This document shows positions 9,722-19,004 of a stretch of 41,134 nt of DNA, one piece after another. How positions within the stretch are numbered: the stretch's first letter is position 1; every line of letters starts with the position of its first letter. The stretch covers positions 1 through 41,134 of the forward strand of contig CAIOYC010000023.1 in assembly GCA_903862425.1 (NCBI GenBank), read 5' to 3'. A model generated the notes under the pieces. That model had not been told where the DNA came from. It searched no databases and saw only the letters and a list, made by a program, of their open reading frames with translations. Position numbers and translations under genes: made by a program. This stretch comes from an uncultured Caulobacterales bacterium (GTDB taxonomy: Bacteria; Pseudomonadota; Alphaproteobacteria; Caulobacterales; Caulobacteraceae).

Positions 9722-9819
9722 GGACCGCCAAGGCGCCTTCGGGGTCTTCAGGTCCAACATTCATAGCGCGTCGGCACACGCAGGCCGGGGCGTACAACCT
9801 TGCTCTTGAGGAGGTTCTT
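9722..9819 (+). ncRNA. Probable ROSE-type RNA thermometer in the hsp20 leader
   Basis: The last hairpin matches the ROSE signature. AACC (9796-9799) pairs with GGTT (9813-9816), and TTGCT (9800-9804) faces the Shine-Dalgarno AGGA (9809-9812) with one unpaired or G-G-mismatched position, closed by a CTTG loop (9805-9808). ROSE elements hide the Shine-Dalgarno of rhizobial and other alphaproteobacterial small heat-shock genes through just this UUGCU/AGGA pairing. Upstream helices are also visible: GGACC/GGTCC (9722-9726 with 9751-9755, enclosing AAGGC/GCCTT) and GCGT/ACGC near 9768-9780. The multi-hairpin layout and gene context agree; melting on heating is inferred. Confidence 0.75.
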
Positions 9820-10305
9820 ATGCGTACCGTCGATTTTACCCCCCTTTACCGTTCCGTTGTCGGCTTCGACCGTCTGGCGAGCTTGATCGAGGCCGCGTCC
9901 AAGGCCGAAGGGCCCACCGGCTATCCCCCCTATAATATCGAGAGCGTGGGCGAGAACGCCTACCGCATCGAGATCGCCGTGGCGGGCTTCAAGGCTGACG
10001 AGCTCGACATCCAGGTGAAGGAAAACCTGCTCACCGTCACCGGCCACAAGGCCGCCAATGACGAGGGCCGGCAATACCTGCATCGCGGTCTGGCCGAGCG
10101 CAACTTCGAGCGCCGCTTCCAGCTGGCGGACTATGTGCTGGTCACCGAAGCCGACCTGAAGGACGGCCTTCTCTCCATCGCTCTGAAGCGCGAACTGCCG
10201 GAGAGCCTTAAGGCCCGGAAGATCGAGATCGGTCAGAATGCTCAGGTCGGAGCCGCCGCCTCGACCTCCACCCTGATCGAAGGTCAGACGGCGCAAGCCG
10301 CCTAA
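9820..10305 (+). CDS. Small heat-shock protein, Hsp20/alpha-crystallin family (IbpA-like)
   Basis: This encodes 161 residues, a class A rhizobial/IbpA-type ATP-independent holdase that binds unfolding proteins in the cytoplasm. The N-terminal arm has the typical MRTVDFTPLYRSVVGFDRL. The alpha-crystallin domain (about residues 38-130) contains PPYNIESVGENAYRIEIAVAGF, LTVTGHK, the RGLAERNFERRFQLADYV segment and LKDGLLSIALKRELPE. The C-terminal I-x-I motif (KIEI) needed for oligomer assembly follows, then an Ala/Ser/Thr tail. The start at 9820 is set by the Shine-Dalgarno GAGGAGG (9808-9814), which lies inside the ROSE-like hairpin. Control is probably double: sigma-32 transcription and thermometer-gated translation. 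Confidence 0.95.
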   Translation: MRTVDFTPLYRSVVGFDRLASLIEAASKAEGPTGYPPYNIESVGENAYRIEIAVAGFKADELDIQVKENLLTVTGHKAANDEGRQYLHRGLAERNFERRFQLADYVLVTEADLKDGLLSIALKRELPESLKARKIEIGQNAQVGAAASTSTLIEGQTAQAA

Positions 10306-10329
10306 GCCTTATCGAGCGCTGAACAAGCG

Positions 10330-10358
10330 GGGCGGTCCGTTCACGGGCCGCCCTTTTT
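10330..10358 (+). terminator. Rho-independent terminator of hsp20
   Basis: A stem of about 10 bp (GGGCGGTCCG at 10330-10339 with CGGGCCGCCC at 10344-10353, one T-G wobble) with a TTCA loop is followed directly by TTTTT (10354-10358). Confidence 0.92.
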
Positions 10359-10418
10359 GCTGCCTCGCGTTTGATTTCGCACCTTGCAGCTTACGGCTGA
10401 ACAAGGCAGCCTTCGCTG

Positions 10419-10775
10419 ATGACGAAAGGTGATCCTCCTGCGGCGAAGACGCCCCAGCAAAAAAAGGCGCTGAGCCTTCGCAAGGATCGTCGGAACACCT
10501 ACGGGCAGAATGATAAGGCGGCGCGCAAGGCGATCCCTTTACGTAAAGCGCTCGAGAACCGCAGGAACCGCCACAAGCAAAACCGAGCTATTGCAAAGCT
10601 CGAGGAACTGGATGAGGCGGCGGCCGACGTCGTCGAAAGCTCAGCAACAAAAGATGTTTATCGCTCTGGTGGATGGGTCAAATCACCAGATGAGCCATTG
10701 GGAGACTACATCGCGCTAAAGCAGGGTCGTCGCAAGATCAGAGTCGGGGGGAAATTACGTCGTAGAAAACAGTAA
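10419..10775 (+). CDS. Small basic protein of unknown function
   Basis: This encodes 118 residues, strongly basic (many Lys/Arg). The N-terminal half is predicted helical and reads like a nucleic-acid-binding segment (QQKKALSLRKDRRNTYGQN, then ALENRRNRHKQNRAI). A short acidic stretch follows (KLEELDEAAADVVESS), then a basic tail (GRRKIRVGGKLRRRKQ). I do not recognise a named domain. Base composition and codon use are less GC-rich than the neighbours (codons such as TTA, AAA, GCA, TCA and CTA occur), which may mean recent acquisition or weak expression. It follows the hsp20 terminator and ends 18 bp before the convergent pentapeptide gene. No strong Shine-Dalgarno is visible. Confidence 0.68.
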   Translation: MTKGDPPAAKTPQQKKALSLRKDRRNTYGQNDKAARKAIPLRKALENRRNRHKQNRAIAKLEELDEAAADVVESSATKDVYRSGGWVKSPDEPLGDYIALKQGRRKIRVGGKLRRRKQ

Positions 10776-10793
10776 AACGTCGGCTGCGGCTGC

Positions 10794-12041
10794 CTAAGCC
10801 GCCATAAGGCCGATCGCGCCGTCGAGGATCGCGTCCTTCCAGCTGGCGCCGGCGAGGTTGGCGCCGGTGAGGGCGGCGGCGTGCAGGTCGGCCTTGTCGA
10901 ACAGGGCGCCGGGGGCGTCCATCCCCTCCCCGCGCACATAGCGCATACGCGCGCCGGTAAAGTTGGCGGGCGTGGCGCGGCCGGGCGCGATGGCGAGGGG
11001 TCCGAGCTTGGTCTGACGCAACGAAGTCTTTGTCAGGTTGGTGCCCATCAGCCTCGCCCCGCGCAGGTCCGCGCCGTTGAGGTTGGCGCCGCGCAGGTCC
11101 GCGTTCTCGAAATTGGCCCCCTGCAACTGCGCGCCCGACAGGTCCATGCCGACCATGCAGGCGCCCCGCGCAGACAGGGCCGGCAGGAGCAGACCTTTCA
11201 GCGCCGCGCCGAGGATACGCAAATCCTCCCCATCGAAGGCCGCGGGACGTCCGTCGCGACCACCGCTCTCCAGCCATTGCTGATTGCCCATGGCGAGCGC
11301 CAGCAGGGTCGCCGCCCGCGCGCTGTTGTCGCCGGGAGGGTCGCGCAGGGACCCGGACATGTCCGCCCCACTCATCCTGGCGCGGGTGACGTCCACCCCG
11401 ACCAGCACCGCGCCGCGCAGGTTCGCGCCCTCGAGATTGGCCCCCCCGATCTCTGCATCCTGCAGCATGGCCCCGGAGAGATTCGCGTCCTTCAGATTGG
11501 CGCCGGAAAGCTTGGCGCCGCGCATGGAACAGTCGGTAAAGTCCGTGCGAAAGGCCGAGGAGCCGTCCATCTGCGAGCCATCGAGGGTGGCGCCCGCCAG
11601 GTTCGCCTCGTCCAGTTCGCCCGGACGCATGACGTGGCGCATGGACTCCAGGCCCTTGAACCTGTCCGCCACAGCGATGCGGCCGACCCGGAAGTCCGCC
11701 TGGGACAGGTCCGCCTGGCCGAGGTTGGCGCCGCGCAGGCTGGCCCCGCGCAGGTCCGCCCGGCGCAGGTTCGCGCCCCTCAGGTCCGCGCGGCGCAGGT
11801 CGGAGCCGAATAGATTGGCGCGCTCGAAATTGGTCTTGAGCGCCTTGGCGCCTTCGAGAATGGCGCCCGAAAGGTCGGCTTCCGTCAGGTTGCGACCGGA
11901 CAGGTCGAGCCCGGCGAGGTTGGCGAAATTGAGCACCGCCCTGCGACCGCCTGGCCTGCCCTCGATCAATCGTTCATGGGCGTCCAAGGTTACCGTAAGC
12001 TCCCCCTGGGTCATGTGACGACGAACGTTAGGATTCGACAC
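10794..12041 (-). CDS. Pentapeptide-repeat protein, paralogue 1
   Basis: This encodes 415 residues, largely A(D/N)LxX pentapeptide repeats that fold as a right-handed quadrilateral beta-helix. Residues about 1-30 form a non-repeat head (LDAHERLIEGRPGGRRAVL). Repeats run from about 35-115 (NLAGLDLSGRNLTEADLSGA and onward), break at DRFKGLESMRHVMRPGELD, resume (ANLAGATLDGSQ to MSGADMSGS), break again at the module NQQWLESGGRDGRPAAFDGEDLR (about 250-275), then resume to the C-terminus. The GTG start at 12039-12041 is backed by GGAGG eight bases upstream; an ATG nine codons in is the alternative. There is no signal peptide. It lies 73 bp after paralogue 2 on the same strand. Function unknown. Confidence 0.9.
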   Translation of the reverse strand: MSNPNVRRHMTQGELTVTLDAHERLIEGRPGGRRAVLNFANLAGLDLSGRNLTEADLSGAILEGAKALKTNFERANLFGSDLRRADLRGANLRRADLRGASLRGANLGQADLSQADFRVGRIAVADRFKGLESMRHVMRPGELDEANLAGATLDGSQMDGSSAFRTDFTDCSMRGAKLSGANLKDANLSGAMLQDAEIGGANLEGANLRGAVLVGVDVTRARMSGADMSGSLRDPPGDNSARAATLLALAMGNQQWLESGGRDGRPAAFDGEDLRILGAALKGLLLPALSARGACMVGMDLSGAQLQGANFENADLRGANLNGADLRGARLMGTNLTKTSLRQTKLGPLAIAPGRATPANFTGARMRYVRGEGMDAPGALFDKADLHAAALTGANLAGASWKDAILDGAIGLMAA

Positions 12042-12114
12042 TCGGGCTGCCTCCGCGGCTTCTTGACGATAGCTTAGCAGGAAGGGCGTAGCGGACTGAT
12101 TAACCGTCGCCCGG

Positions 12115-13362
12115 TCAGTCGCGCGGCAGGCCCTGGACCCCGGCGGTGTGGGCTTCCACCAGATCCATCAGGCGGACATTGGCCCCGACCATGATGGCGC
12201 GTTCAAAATCGGCATCCTTCATGTTGGCGCGGCGCAGGTCGGCGCGGGTGAGATCGGCGCCCTTGAAGTTGGCGCGAGTGAGATCGGTGGGCAGGAGCCG
12301 GTCCTGACGGATCATCAACGGGCCCAGATGGGCTTCGCGCAGGTCCGCTCCGGAGAACTTTGCGTCCGCCAGCCGTGCGCCGCGCAGGTCGGCCCGACGC
12401 AGGTTGCAGCCGCGCAGGTCGGCGCCTTCGAGATGCGCGCCCTGCATCTGCACGCCCTCCATGTCGAGGCCGTAAAAGACCGCGCCCTTGGCCGACAGGG
12501 CGGTGAGGTTCAGTGTGCGCACGCTCTTCAACCCGCGCAGGTCCGCCCCATCGAAGCTGGAGGGCTCCCCGTGCGCACCGCCGGTCTCGCACCACAGGGC
12601 GTGGCGGGCCAGCATCTCCGCATAGGGCAGGCTCGACAGCGGCGCGCCATGCGGGGCGTCGGTGAGCACATTGGTCATGTTGGCCTGATCGACCGTCCAC
12701 ATGGAGGTCTTCGCCCCCACCAGGATGGCGTCCTGTAGGTCAGCGCCGGAGAGGTCGCAGCTCGACAGGTCCGCCCCCGCGAGGTCGGCGCCGCGCAAGG
12801 TAGCCTGCTTCAGGTTGGCGCGTACCAGCTTGCAGTCCTTCATCACCGCATCGGTAAAGTCGGCGCGCACGGCCATGATGCCGGACAGGCGCGAACGCTG
12901 CAGGTTGGCGCCGCGCAGATTAGTGCCCTGGGCGTCGGCGACCTTTCGCGTGGGCTCGTGAATGCGCAGCCCCCGATCGCCGTCCAGCGAGGCGATGGAG
13001 CCCTCGCGCAGGTCCGCCTCGAACAGGTCCGCTCCGGTTAGATTGGCGCCGCGCAGGCAGGCCCCGCGCAGGTCGGCCCGTCGCAGAGAGGCCTCCATCA
13101 GTTTGGCGTTCTGCATATCGGCGCCGAACAGATTGGCGCTGTCGAGCGTCGAGCCCTCGAAGTTCACGTCCGACAGGATGGCGCCGGAGAAGTCGGCGTC
13201 CTGCAGATTGCGCTTGGACAGGTCTAGGCCGGACAGGTCGGTGAAGGCGAACATGGCACGCGCGCCGCCCGGCTTGGCCTTCCACAGACGGTCGTGGCGC
13301 GAACAGATCACATCCACCTCAGCCTGGCTGAGCGGGCGATAGGTGACAGCGGTCTGCGCCAT
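12115..13362 (-). CDS. Pentapeptide-repeat protein, paralogue 2
   Basis: This encodes 415 residues, the same length and layout as the downstream paralogue. The head contains CSRHDRLWKAKPGGARAMF. Repeats follow (FTDLSGLDLSKRNLQDADFS, then SLRRADLRGACLRGANLTGA), with a break at DGDRGLRIHEPTRKVAD, more repeats, a second break with ARHALWCETGGAHGEPSSF, then repeats to about residue 395 and a short tail ending HTAGVQGLPRD. The His-x-x-Trp...Gly-Gly module appears twice, at the head and in the middle, suggesting ancient internal duplication. There is no signal peptide or membrane segment, so it is probably cytoplasmic. It starts 73 bp after gpmA on the same strand. Known pentapeptide proteins range from gyrase-protecting DNA mimics to scaffolds; which applies here is unknown. 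Confidence 0.9.
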   Translation of the reverse strand: MAQTAVTYRPLSQAEVDVICSRHDRLWKAKPGGARAMFAFTDLSGLDLSKRNLQDADFSGAILSDVNFEGSTLDSANLFGADMQNAKLMEASLRRADLRGACLRGANLTGADLFEADLREGSIASLDGDRGLRIHEPTRKVADAQGTNLRGANLQRSRLSGIMAVRADFTDAVMKDCKLVRANLKQATLRGADLAGADLSSCDLSGADLQDAILVGAKTSMWTVDQANMTNVLTDAPHGAPLSSLPYAEMLARHALWCETGGAHGEPSSFDGADLRGLKSVRTLNLTALSAKGAVFYGLDMEGVQMQGAHLEGADLRGCNLRRADLRGARLADAKFSGADLREAHLGPLMIRQDRLLPTDLTRANFKGADLTRADLRRANMKDADFERAIMVGANVRLMDLVEAHTAGVQGLPRD

Positions 13363-13435
13363 GGTGACGGCCTGGTAAGCGACTAAGGCCCCTACCCTGC
13401 CACACCGCGTCTTAAGGGCGACTTACAGCCAAGCC

Positions 13436-14149
13436 TTAACCGATGGGAGGCAGGGGCTCTTCGCGCGCCTCGTCCAGATAGCGGGCTGCGGTGGGCTTCA
13501 GCGCGCCATCGAGCTCGATGATCAGCGGGTTGCCGGTGGGTATCTCCACACCGGTGATCTTGTCGTCGGGCACGGCGAACAGGTGTTTGACGATGGCGCG
13601 CAGGGAATTGCCGTGCGCGGCGACCAGCAGGGTCTCGCCCGCGGTCAGCTTCGGCGCGATCTCGGCGGTCCAGTAGGGCAGCACGCGGTCGAGCGTGGTC
13701 TTCAGGCTCTCGGTATCCGGGATGGGCGATCCGGCATAGCGGCGGTCCCTGGTGAAGTCGTATTCCGATCCGGCCTCCATCGGCGGTGGCGGAATGTCGT
13801 AGGACCGGCGCCAGATATGTACCTGATCGTCTCCGAACTTGGCGGCGGCCTCCGCCTTGTTGCCTCCGGTCAGCCCGCCATAGTGGCGCTCGTTCAACCG
13901 CCAGTCCTTGACCAGCGGGATCCAGAGCTGGTCGGCGGCCTGCAGGGCGATGTTGCCGGTGCGTATGGCGCGGGTGAGCACCGAGGCATAGGCGCGGTCG
14001 AACACCAGGCCCGCCTCGCCCATCAGTTCGCCGCCGCGCCTGGCCTGAGCCTCGCCCTCGGCGGTCAGGTCCACGTCCACCCAGCCGGTGAAGCGGTTCT
14101 CCAGGTTCCACTGGCTCTGGCCGTGGCGGAGAAGGGCGAGGGTGGGCAT
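13436..14149 (-). CDS. gpmA: 2,3-bisphosphoglycerate-dependent phosphoglycerate mutase
   Basis: This encodes 237 residues, the glycolytic enzyme interconverting 3- and 2-phosphoglycerate. Histidine phosphatase signatures are intact: LLRHGQSQWN with the phospho-acceptor His (H9), NRFTGWVDVDLT, the Arg-rich SVLTRAIRTG, the proton-donor motif NERHYG, and AAHGNSLRAI with the second catalytic His. The WRRSYDIPPPP block is diagnostic of dPGM over other histidine phosphatases. The start at 14149 puts the RHG motif at its usual position. It is the first gene on the minus strand before the two pentapeptide genes, but whether they are cotranscribed is uncertain (73-bp gap). Confidence 0.95.
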   Translation of the reverse strand: MPTLALLRHGQSQWNLENRFTGWVDVDLTAEGEAQARRGGELMGEAGLVFDRAYASVLTRAIRTGNIALQAADQLWIPLVKDWRLNERHYGGLTGGNKAEAAAKFGDDQVHIWRRSYDIPPPPMEAGSEYDFTRDRRYAGSPIPDTESLKTTLDRVLPYWTAEIAPKLTAGETLLVAAHGNSLRAIVKHLFAVPDDKITGVEIPTGNPLIIELDGALKPTAARYLDEAREEPLPPIG

Positions 14150-14331
14150 GACGGCTCCTATGCGCGGGAAGCGCTCGGGCTAAAGAGCGCGCCGCCGAGC
14201 GTCAAGCGTTCCTCGTCGTCCAAATACCCTACTCCTCACCGTGAACGGCCGGAACCCAGAAGAATAGAGCAAACACCGGGGTGGACTACCGACTCTGGCG
14301 TTGATGGACGCCTGAACGCCTCTTCTAATGC

Positions 14332-16641
<2,310 letters not shown>

Positions 16642-16705
16642 GGAGGAAAGGTAGGCTTTGGACGGAGGGTTGGCTAGGGAACGGCGCCGCGCCATTCGGG
16701 TTCGC

Positions 16706-16727
16706 TGCTGACATCAGACTGTCAGCA
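16706..16727. promoter_or_regulatory. Inverted repeat between uvrB and the small Cys protein gene
   Basis: A 7-bp perfect inverted repeat, TGCTGAC-N8-GTCAGCA, sits 65 bp upstream of the chosen uvrB start, in the divergent intergenic region. It has the size of an operator. It does not match the alphaproteobacterial LexA box (GTTC-N7-GTTC), so SOS control is not supported by it. Confidence 0.4.
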
Positions 16728-16878
16728 ACACATCACTCCAAAACTCAGCCCCCGTCGAAGCTTGGCGCCGGCGACAGATCTTTGGACCGGCGAAGGCTAA
16801 GATCGGCGCCGGGCGCTTGCCGCATGGGGCGACCCGTGAGAGCGTCACCGGGTCATCAACCACCCTTGGGGGATTCCC

Positions 16879-17073
16879 ATGCGTCGCGCCATCGCCACAG
16901 CCGCCGTTCTCGCCTTCAGCTTCGCCGCCTTCGGCGCCTCCGCCGCGCCCTGCAAGGACGCCAAGGGCAAGTTCACCAAGTGCCCCGCCGCCGCGCCGAT
17001 GAAGCCGGTCAAGTGCAAGGACGCCAAGGGCAAGTTCGCCAAATGCGGCACGCCGGGCGCCAAGCCCATGTAG
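16879..17073 (+). CDS. Small exported protein with duplicated Cys-x9-Cys motif
   Basis: This encodes 64 residues: a signal peptide (MRRAIATAAVLAFSFAAFGA, cleavage after SAA) and a mature part of about 40 residues. The mature part is two copies of CKDAKGKF(T/A)KC (C25-C35 and C46-C56) joined by a Pro/Ala/Met linker, with a GTPGAKPM tail. The Cys pairs could form disulfides or bind a metal in the periplasm. Similar small KDAKGK repeat proteins occur in alphaproteobacteria, but I know of no assigned function. A G-rich Shine-Dalgarno (GGGGGA) precedes 16879. It is divergent from uvrB. Confidence 0.8.
   Translation: MRRAIATAAVLAFSFAAFGASAAPCKDAKGKFTKCPAAAPMKPVKCKDAKGKFAKCGTPGAKPM
16951..17046 (+). 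repeat. Two 33-bp tandem coding repeats inside the small Cys protein gene
   Basis: 16951-16983 and 17014-17046 differ at only two bases and encode CKDAKGKFTKC and CKDAKGKFAKC. The first 24 bases are identical even at synonymous positions, so the duplication is recent or kept uniform by recombination. Confidence 0.9.
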
Positions 17074-17124
17074 GCCGTTCGAGGGACGATCCTCGTCCTT
17101 CAGCCGCCCTCGTCTCCGCGCTCC

Positions 17125-17214
17125 GGCGTCGTGGCGGGGGCGTTTTGCTGTCAGCACTCCGGCGGCGAGAGCGCCAGCCCGCCCCGCATCTGCCCGTCAC
17201 GACGCCACGACGCC
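17125..17214. repeat. 12-bp inverted repeat with a 67-bp spacer
   Basis: GGCGTCGTGGCG (17125-17136) is the exact reverse complement of CGCCACGACGCC (17203-17214). The right arm overlaps a direct repeat (CACGACGC twice in a row, about 17198-17213). The stretch 17074-17326 holds no supported gene; this repeat is its only clear structure. Confidence 0.6.
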
Positions 17215-17326
17215 CAGCCGATGGGCGCCGGTCACGAATCCTTCACCCAGCCGGGCGGACCCTCATCCTCGGACAGGCGAAGCGGCGTTCAGTAAGCTGC
17301 TCGCCGTTGTGGGAGGGGGCTTGGTG

Positions 17327-17659
17327 ATGTCTATCCTGGAAGCCGATCTCGTCGATTACGTCTATCTGGAGGACGACACCGCCACGCCGGTGCTCGTGGT
17401 GTCCGATCCCCTCACCTGGAAACCGCCCGAGGACGAAGATCACCTCGAGGCCCTGCGTGTGAAGCTGAACAGCCAGATCGCCTTCGTGGAGACCGGGCAG
17501 ATCCGCGGCGTCTGGCCCGGCTTCGCCGGCGGCCTCGTGCGGGTGGAGGTCGTGGCGCGCCACAGCCTGACGCGCATGGCCGAAGACTTTTATCACGCCG
17601 CCGGACGGGTGATGAAAGAGGCCAACATGGACCTGCACTTCCGTCTCTGCGATAGCTAG
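17327..17659 (+). CDS. DUF6572-like protein of unknown function
   Basis: This encodes 110 residues. The pattern MSILEADLVDYVYLEDDTAT, VLVVSDPLTW, EDHLEALRVKLNSQIAFVETGQI, then a late VRVEVVARHSLT block resembles DUF6572, a small cytoplasmic family of unknown role. There is no signal peptide or membrane segment. The start at 17327 was chosen because a strong Shine-Dalgarno (GGGAGGGGG, 17311-17319) sits seven bases upstream; the in-frame GTG at 17309 lacks one. It is isolated from its neighbours by non-coding gaps of 253 and 135 bp, so it is probably transcribed alone. Confidence 0.8.
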   Translation: MSILEADLVDYVYLEDDTATPVLVVSDPLTWKPPEDEDHLEALRVKLNSQIAFVETGQIRGVWPGFAGGLVRVEVVARHSLTRMAEDFYHAAGRVMKEANMDLHFRLCDS

Positions 17660-17794
17660 GCCGTCTTCAGGCGAAATGGACACCGGTTCGCCGCCCGAAA
17701 GCGCTCCAATCGATGGGGCCGGGAAACCGAAACGACGCCGCCTCATTTTCGCACTGTTCCCGAGCGAAGCTGTGGGCGTTGGAGGCTAAGGGTC

Positions 17795-18427
17795 ATGCGT
17801 AGCGTAGCGGCAGTCTTGTTCTTGGCGGCGTGCCTGGCCGCAGCCTCGTCCACCCTCGCCCAGGAGACGTCCGCGCCCGTCGCCGCCGACGCGCCCGTCG
17901 CCCGCGATCACGACGACACCGCCTCCGTGGTCGCCGCCGCGGCCGCCGCGCCGGAGACCAAGCCGGTCTCCCCGCCCGCGCGGCCCAAGCGCATGTTCTC
18001 CTCCGGCGACGCCACCGCCGATCAGATCGCCGACTGGCTGGCCGCGGACTCCCAGCCCGTGCAGGGCGCCAACCCCGATTCCGTCGATCCCGCCCTGACC
18101 GGCCCGCGCCAGATCCACGGCGAGGTCGGGCTGGAGGTCTCCAACCATGGCTATGGCGGCTATGTCGCCACCTCCATGCCGCTCGGCCAGGCCAGCGAAC
18201 TCGACGTTGCGGCCAGCGCCGCACACGTGCATGACCGCTGGGGCAAGGGTAATCCGAAGAGCATCGCCATCGGCCTTTATCTCGACGGCGGCGACGTGGC
18301 TCACTGGCTGTCGCGCGACAAGTGCAGCGTGCCGCGCTGGGGCGTCGCCCTCCCCGGCGACCCAAAGGTGCTGGCCGACGGCTCGTGCGACACGACCGAG
18401 ACCGTCCCCGCGAAATCGGCGCGCTAG
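17795..18427 (+). CDS. Exported protein of unknown function
   Basis: This encodes 210 residues with a signal peptide (MRSVAAVLFLAACLAAASST, cleavage after LAQ; the Cys does not sit in a good lipobox). Residues about 22-65 are an Ala/Pro-rich linker. The folded part begins near 67 (RMFSSGDATADQIADWLAAD) and contains HGEVGLEVSNHGYGGYVATS and DVAASAAHVHDRWG, with two Cys residues near the C-terminus (DKCSVPRW, GSCDTT) that could pair in the periplasm. I do not recognise the family. It is followed after 63 bp by another exported protein and may be cotranscribed with it. Confidence 0.72.
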   Translation: MRSVAAVLFLAACLAAASSTLAQETSAPVAADAPVARDHDDTASVVAAAAAAPETKPVSPPARPKRMFSSGDATADQIADWLAADSQPVQGANPDSVDPALTGPRQIHGEVGLEVSNHGYGGYVATSMPLGQASELDVAASAAHVHDRWGKGNPKSIAIGLYLDGGDVAHWLSRDKCSVPRWGVALPGDPKVLADGSCDTTETVPAKSAR

Positions 18428-18490
18428 GCGTCCTGCATCCCTCTGCCCTGCCGCGCGTTGTGGCGGCGCGGGGGAATGAAGGAGATCGAC

Positions 18491-18997
18491 ATGCGTACCA
18501 CGCCTCTGTTCGCGCTGGGATTGGCGGGCCTGTTGCTGAGCACCGCACCGGTCCTGGCTCAGACCACCACCTCGACCGTTCCGCCGCCGAACGTGCCCGC
18601 CCCGGTGACCGCCCCGGACGGCCAGCCGGCCACGCCGGACAATACGGTCACCACCACCAACGCCCCGAAGGGTGAGTTCGGACCTGGCGTCGATAGCGCC
18701 AACGCCGTGAACCCCGCGCCCGGCGCGGGCGACCATCCTTATGTGGGGCACAGCGAAAACGCCTTCTACAACGTGAAGGCGCGCATCGACCGGGTGGAGG
18801 ATCGCGCCAAGACCCAACTCACCGGAGCCAGGCAGAAGAAGGCCATGGCCGACATCAAGTCGGTGCGCGCCGAACTGGCCACTCAGGAAGCCCGCCATGG
18901 CGAGGTGCGCGACTGGGACCGCGAGCACCTGAACAAGCGCCTCGACGCCCTTGAAGCCTCGGTCGGTCTGACCACGGCGGCGCGGGCGGGCGAATAG
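18491..18997 (+). CDS. Exported protein with Pro/Thr-rich linker and C-terminal coiled coil
   Basis: This encodes 168 residues. The signal peptide is MRTTPLFALGLAGLLLSTAP with cleavage after VLA. A disordered Thr/Pro/Ala segment (about 24-85) leads to a charged helical region (about 90-165: NVKARIDRVEDRAKTQLTGA, ADIKSVRAELATQEARHGEV, HLNKRLDALEASVGL) with coiled-coil heptad character. The start at 18491 is fixed by AAGGAGAT directly upstream; the frame is open back to 18458 but that would bury the signal peptide. No family is recognised; the layout suggests a periplasmic or envelope-associated structural protein. It ends 7 bp before a convergent gene. Confidence 0.77.
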   Translation: MRTTPLFALGLAGLLLSTAPVLAQTTTSTVPPPNVPAPVTAPDGQPATPDNTVTTTNAPKGEFGPGVDSANAVNPAPGAGDHPYVGHSENAFYNVKARIDRVEDRAKTQLTGARQKKAMADIKSVRAELATQEARHGEVRDWDREHLNKRLDALEASVGLTTAARAGE

Positions 18998-19004
18998 CGC
19001 CCCT

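Noticed and set aside
10881..13342. Plus-strand open frames opposite the pentapeptide genes
   Set aside because: Their apparent repeats (such as AQVRA/EIGA runs) are the complement of the pentapeptide codons and not independent proteins.
13412..13426. TTAA-N7-TTAC upstream of the pentapeptide gene as a CtrA box
   Set aside because: It is a 7-of-8 match with nothing to support it; chance matches of this quality are expected in a window this size.
16706..16727. Inverted repeat as a LexA/SOS box for uvrB
   Set aside because: The alphaproteobacterial SOS box is the direct repeat GTTC-N7-GTTC, which is not present here.
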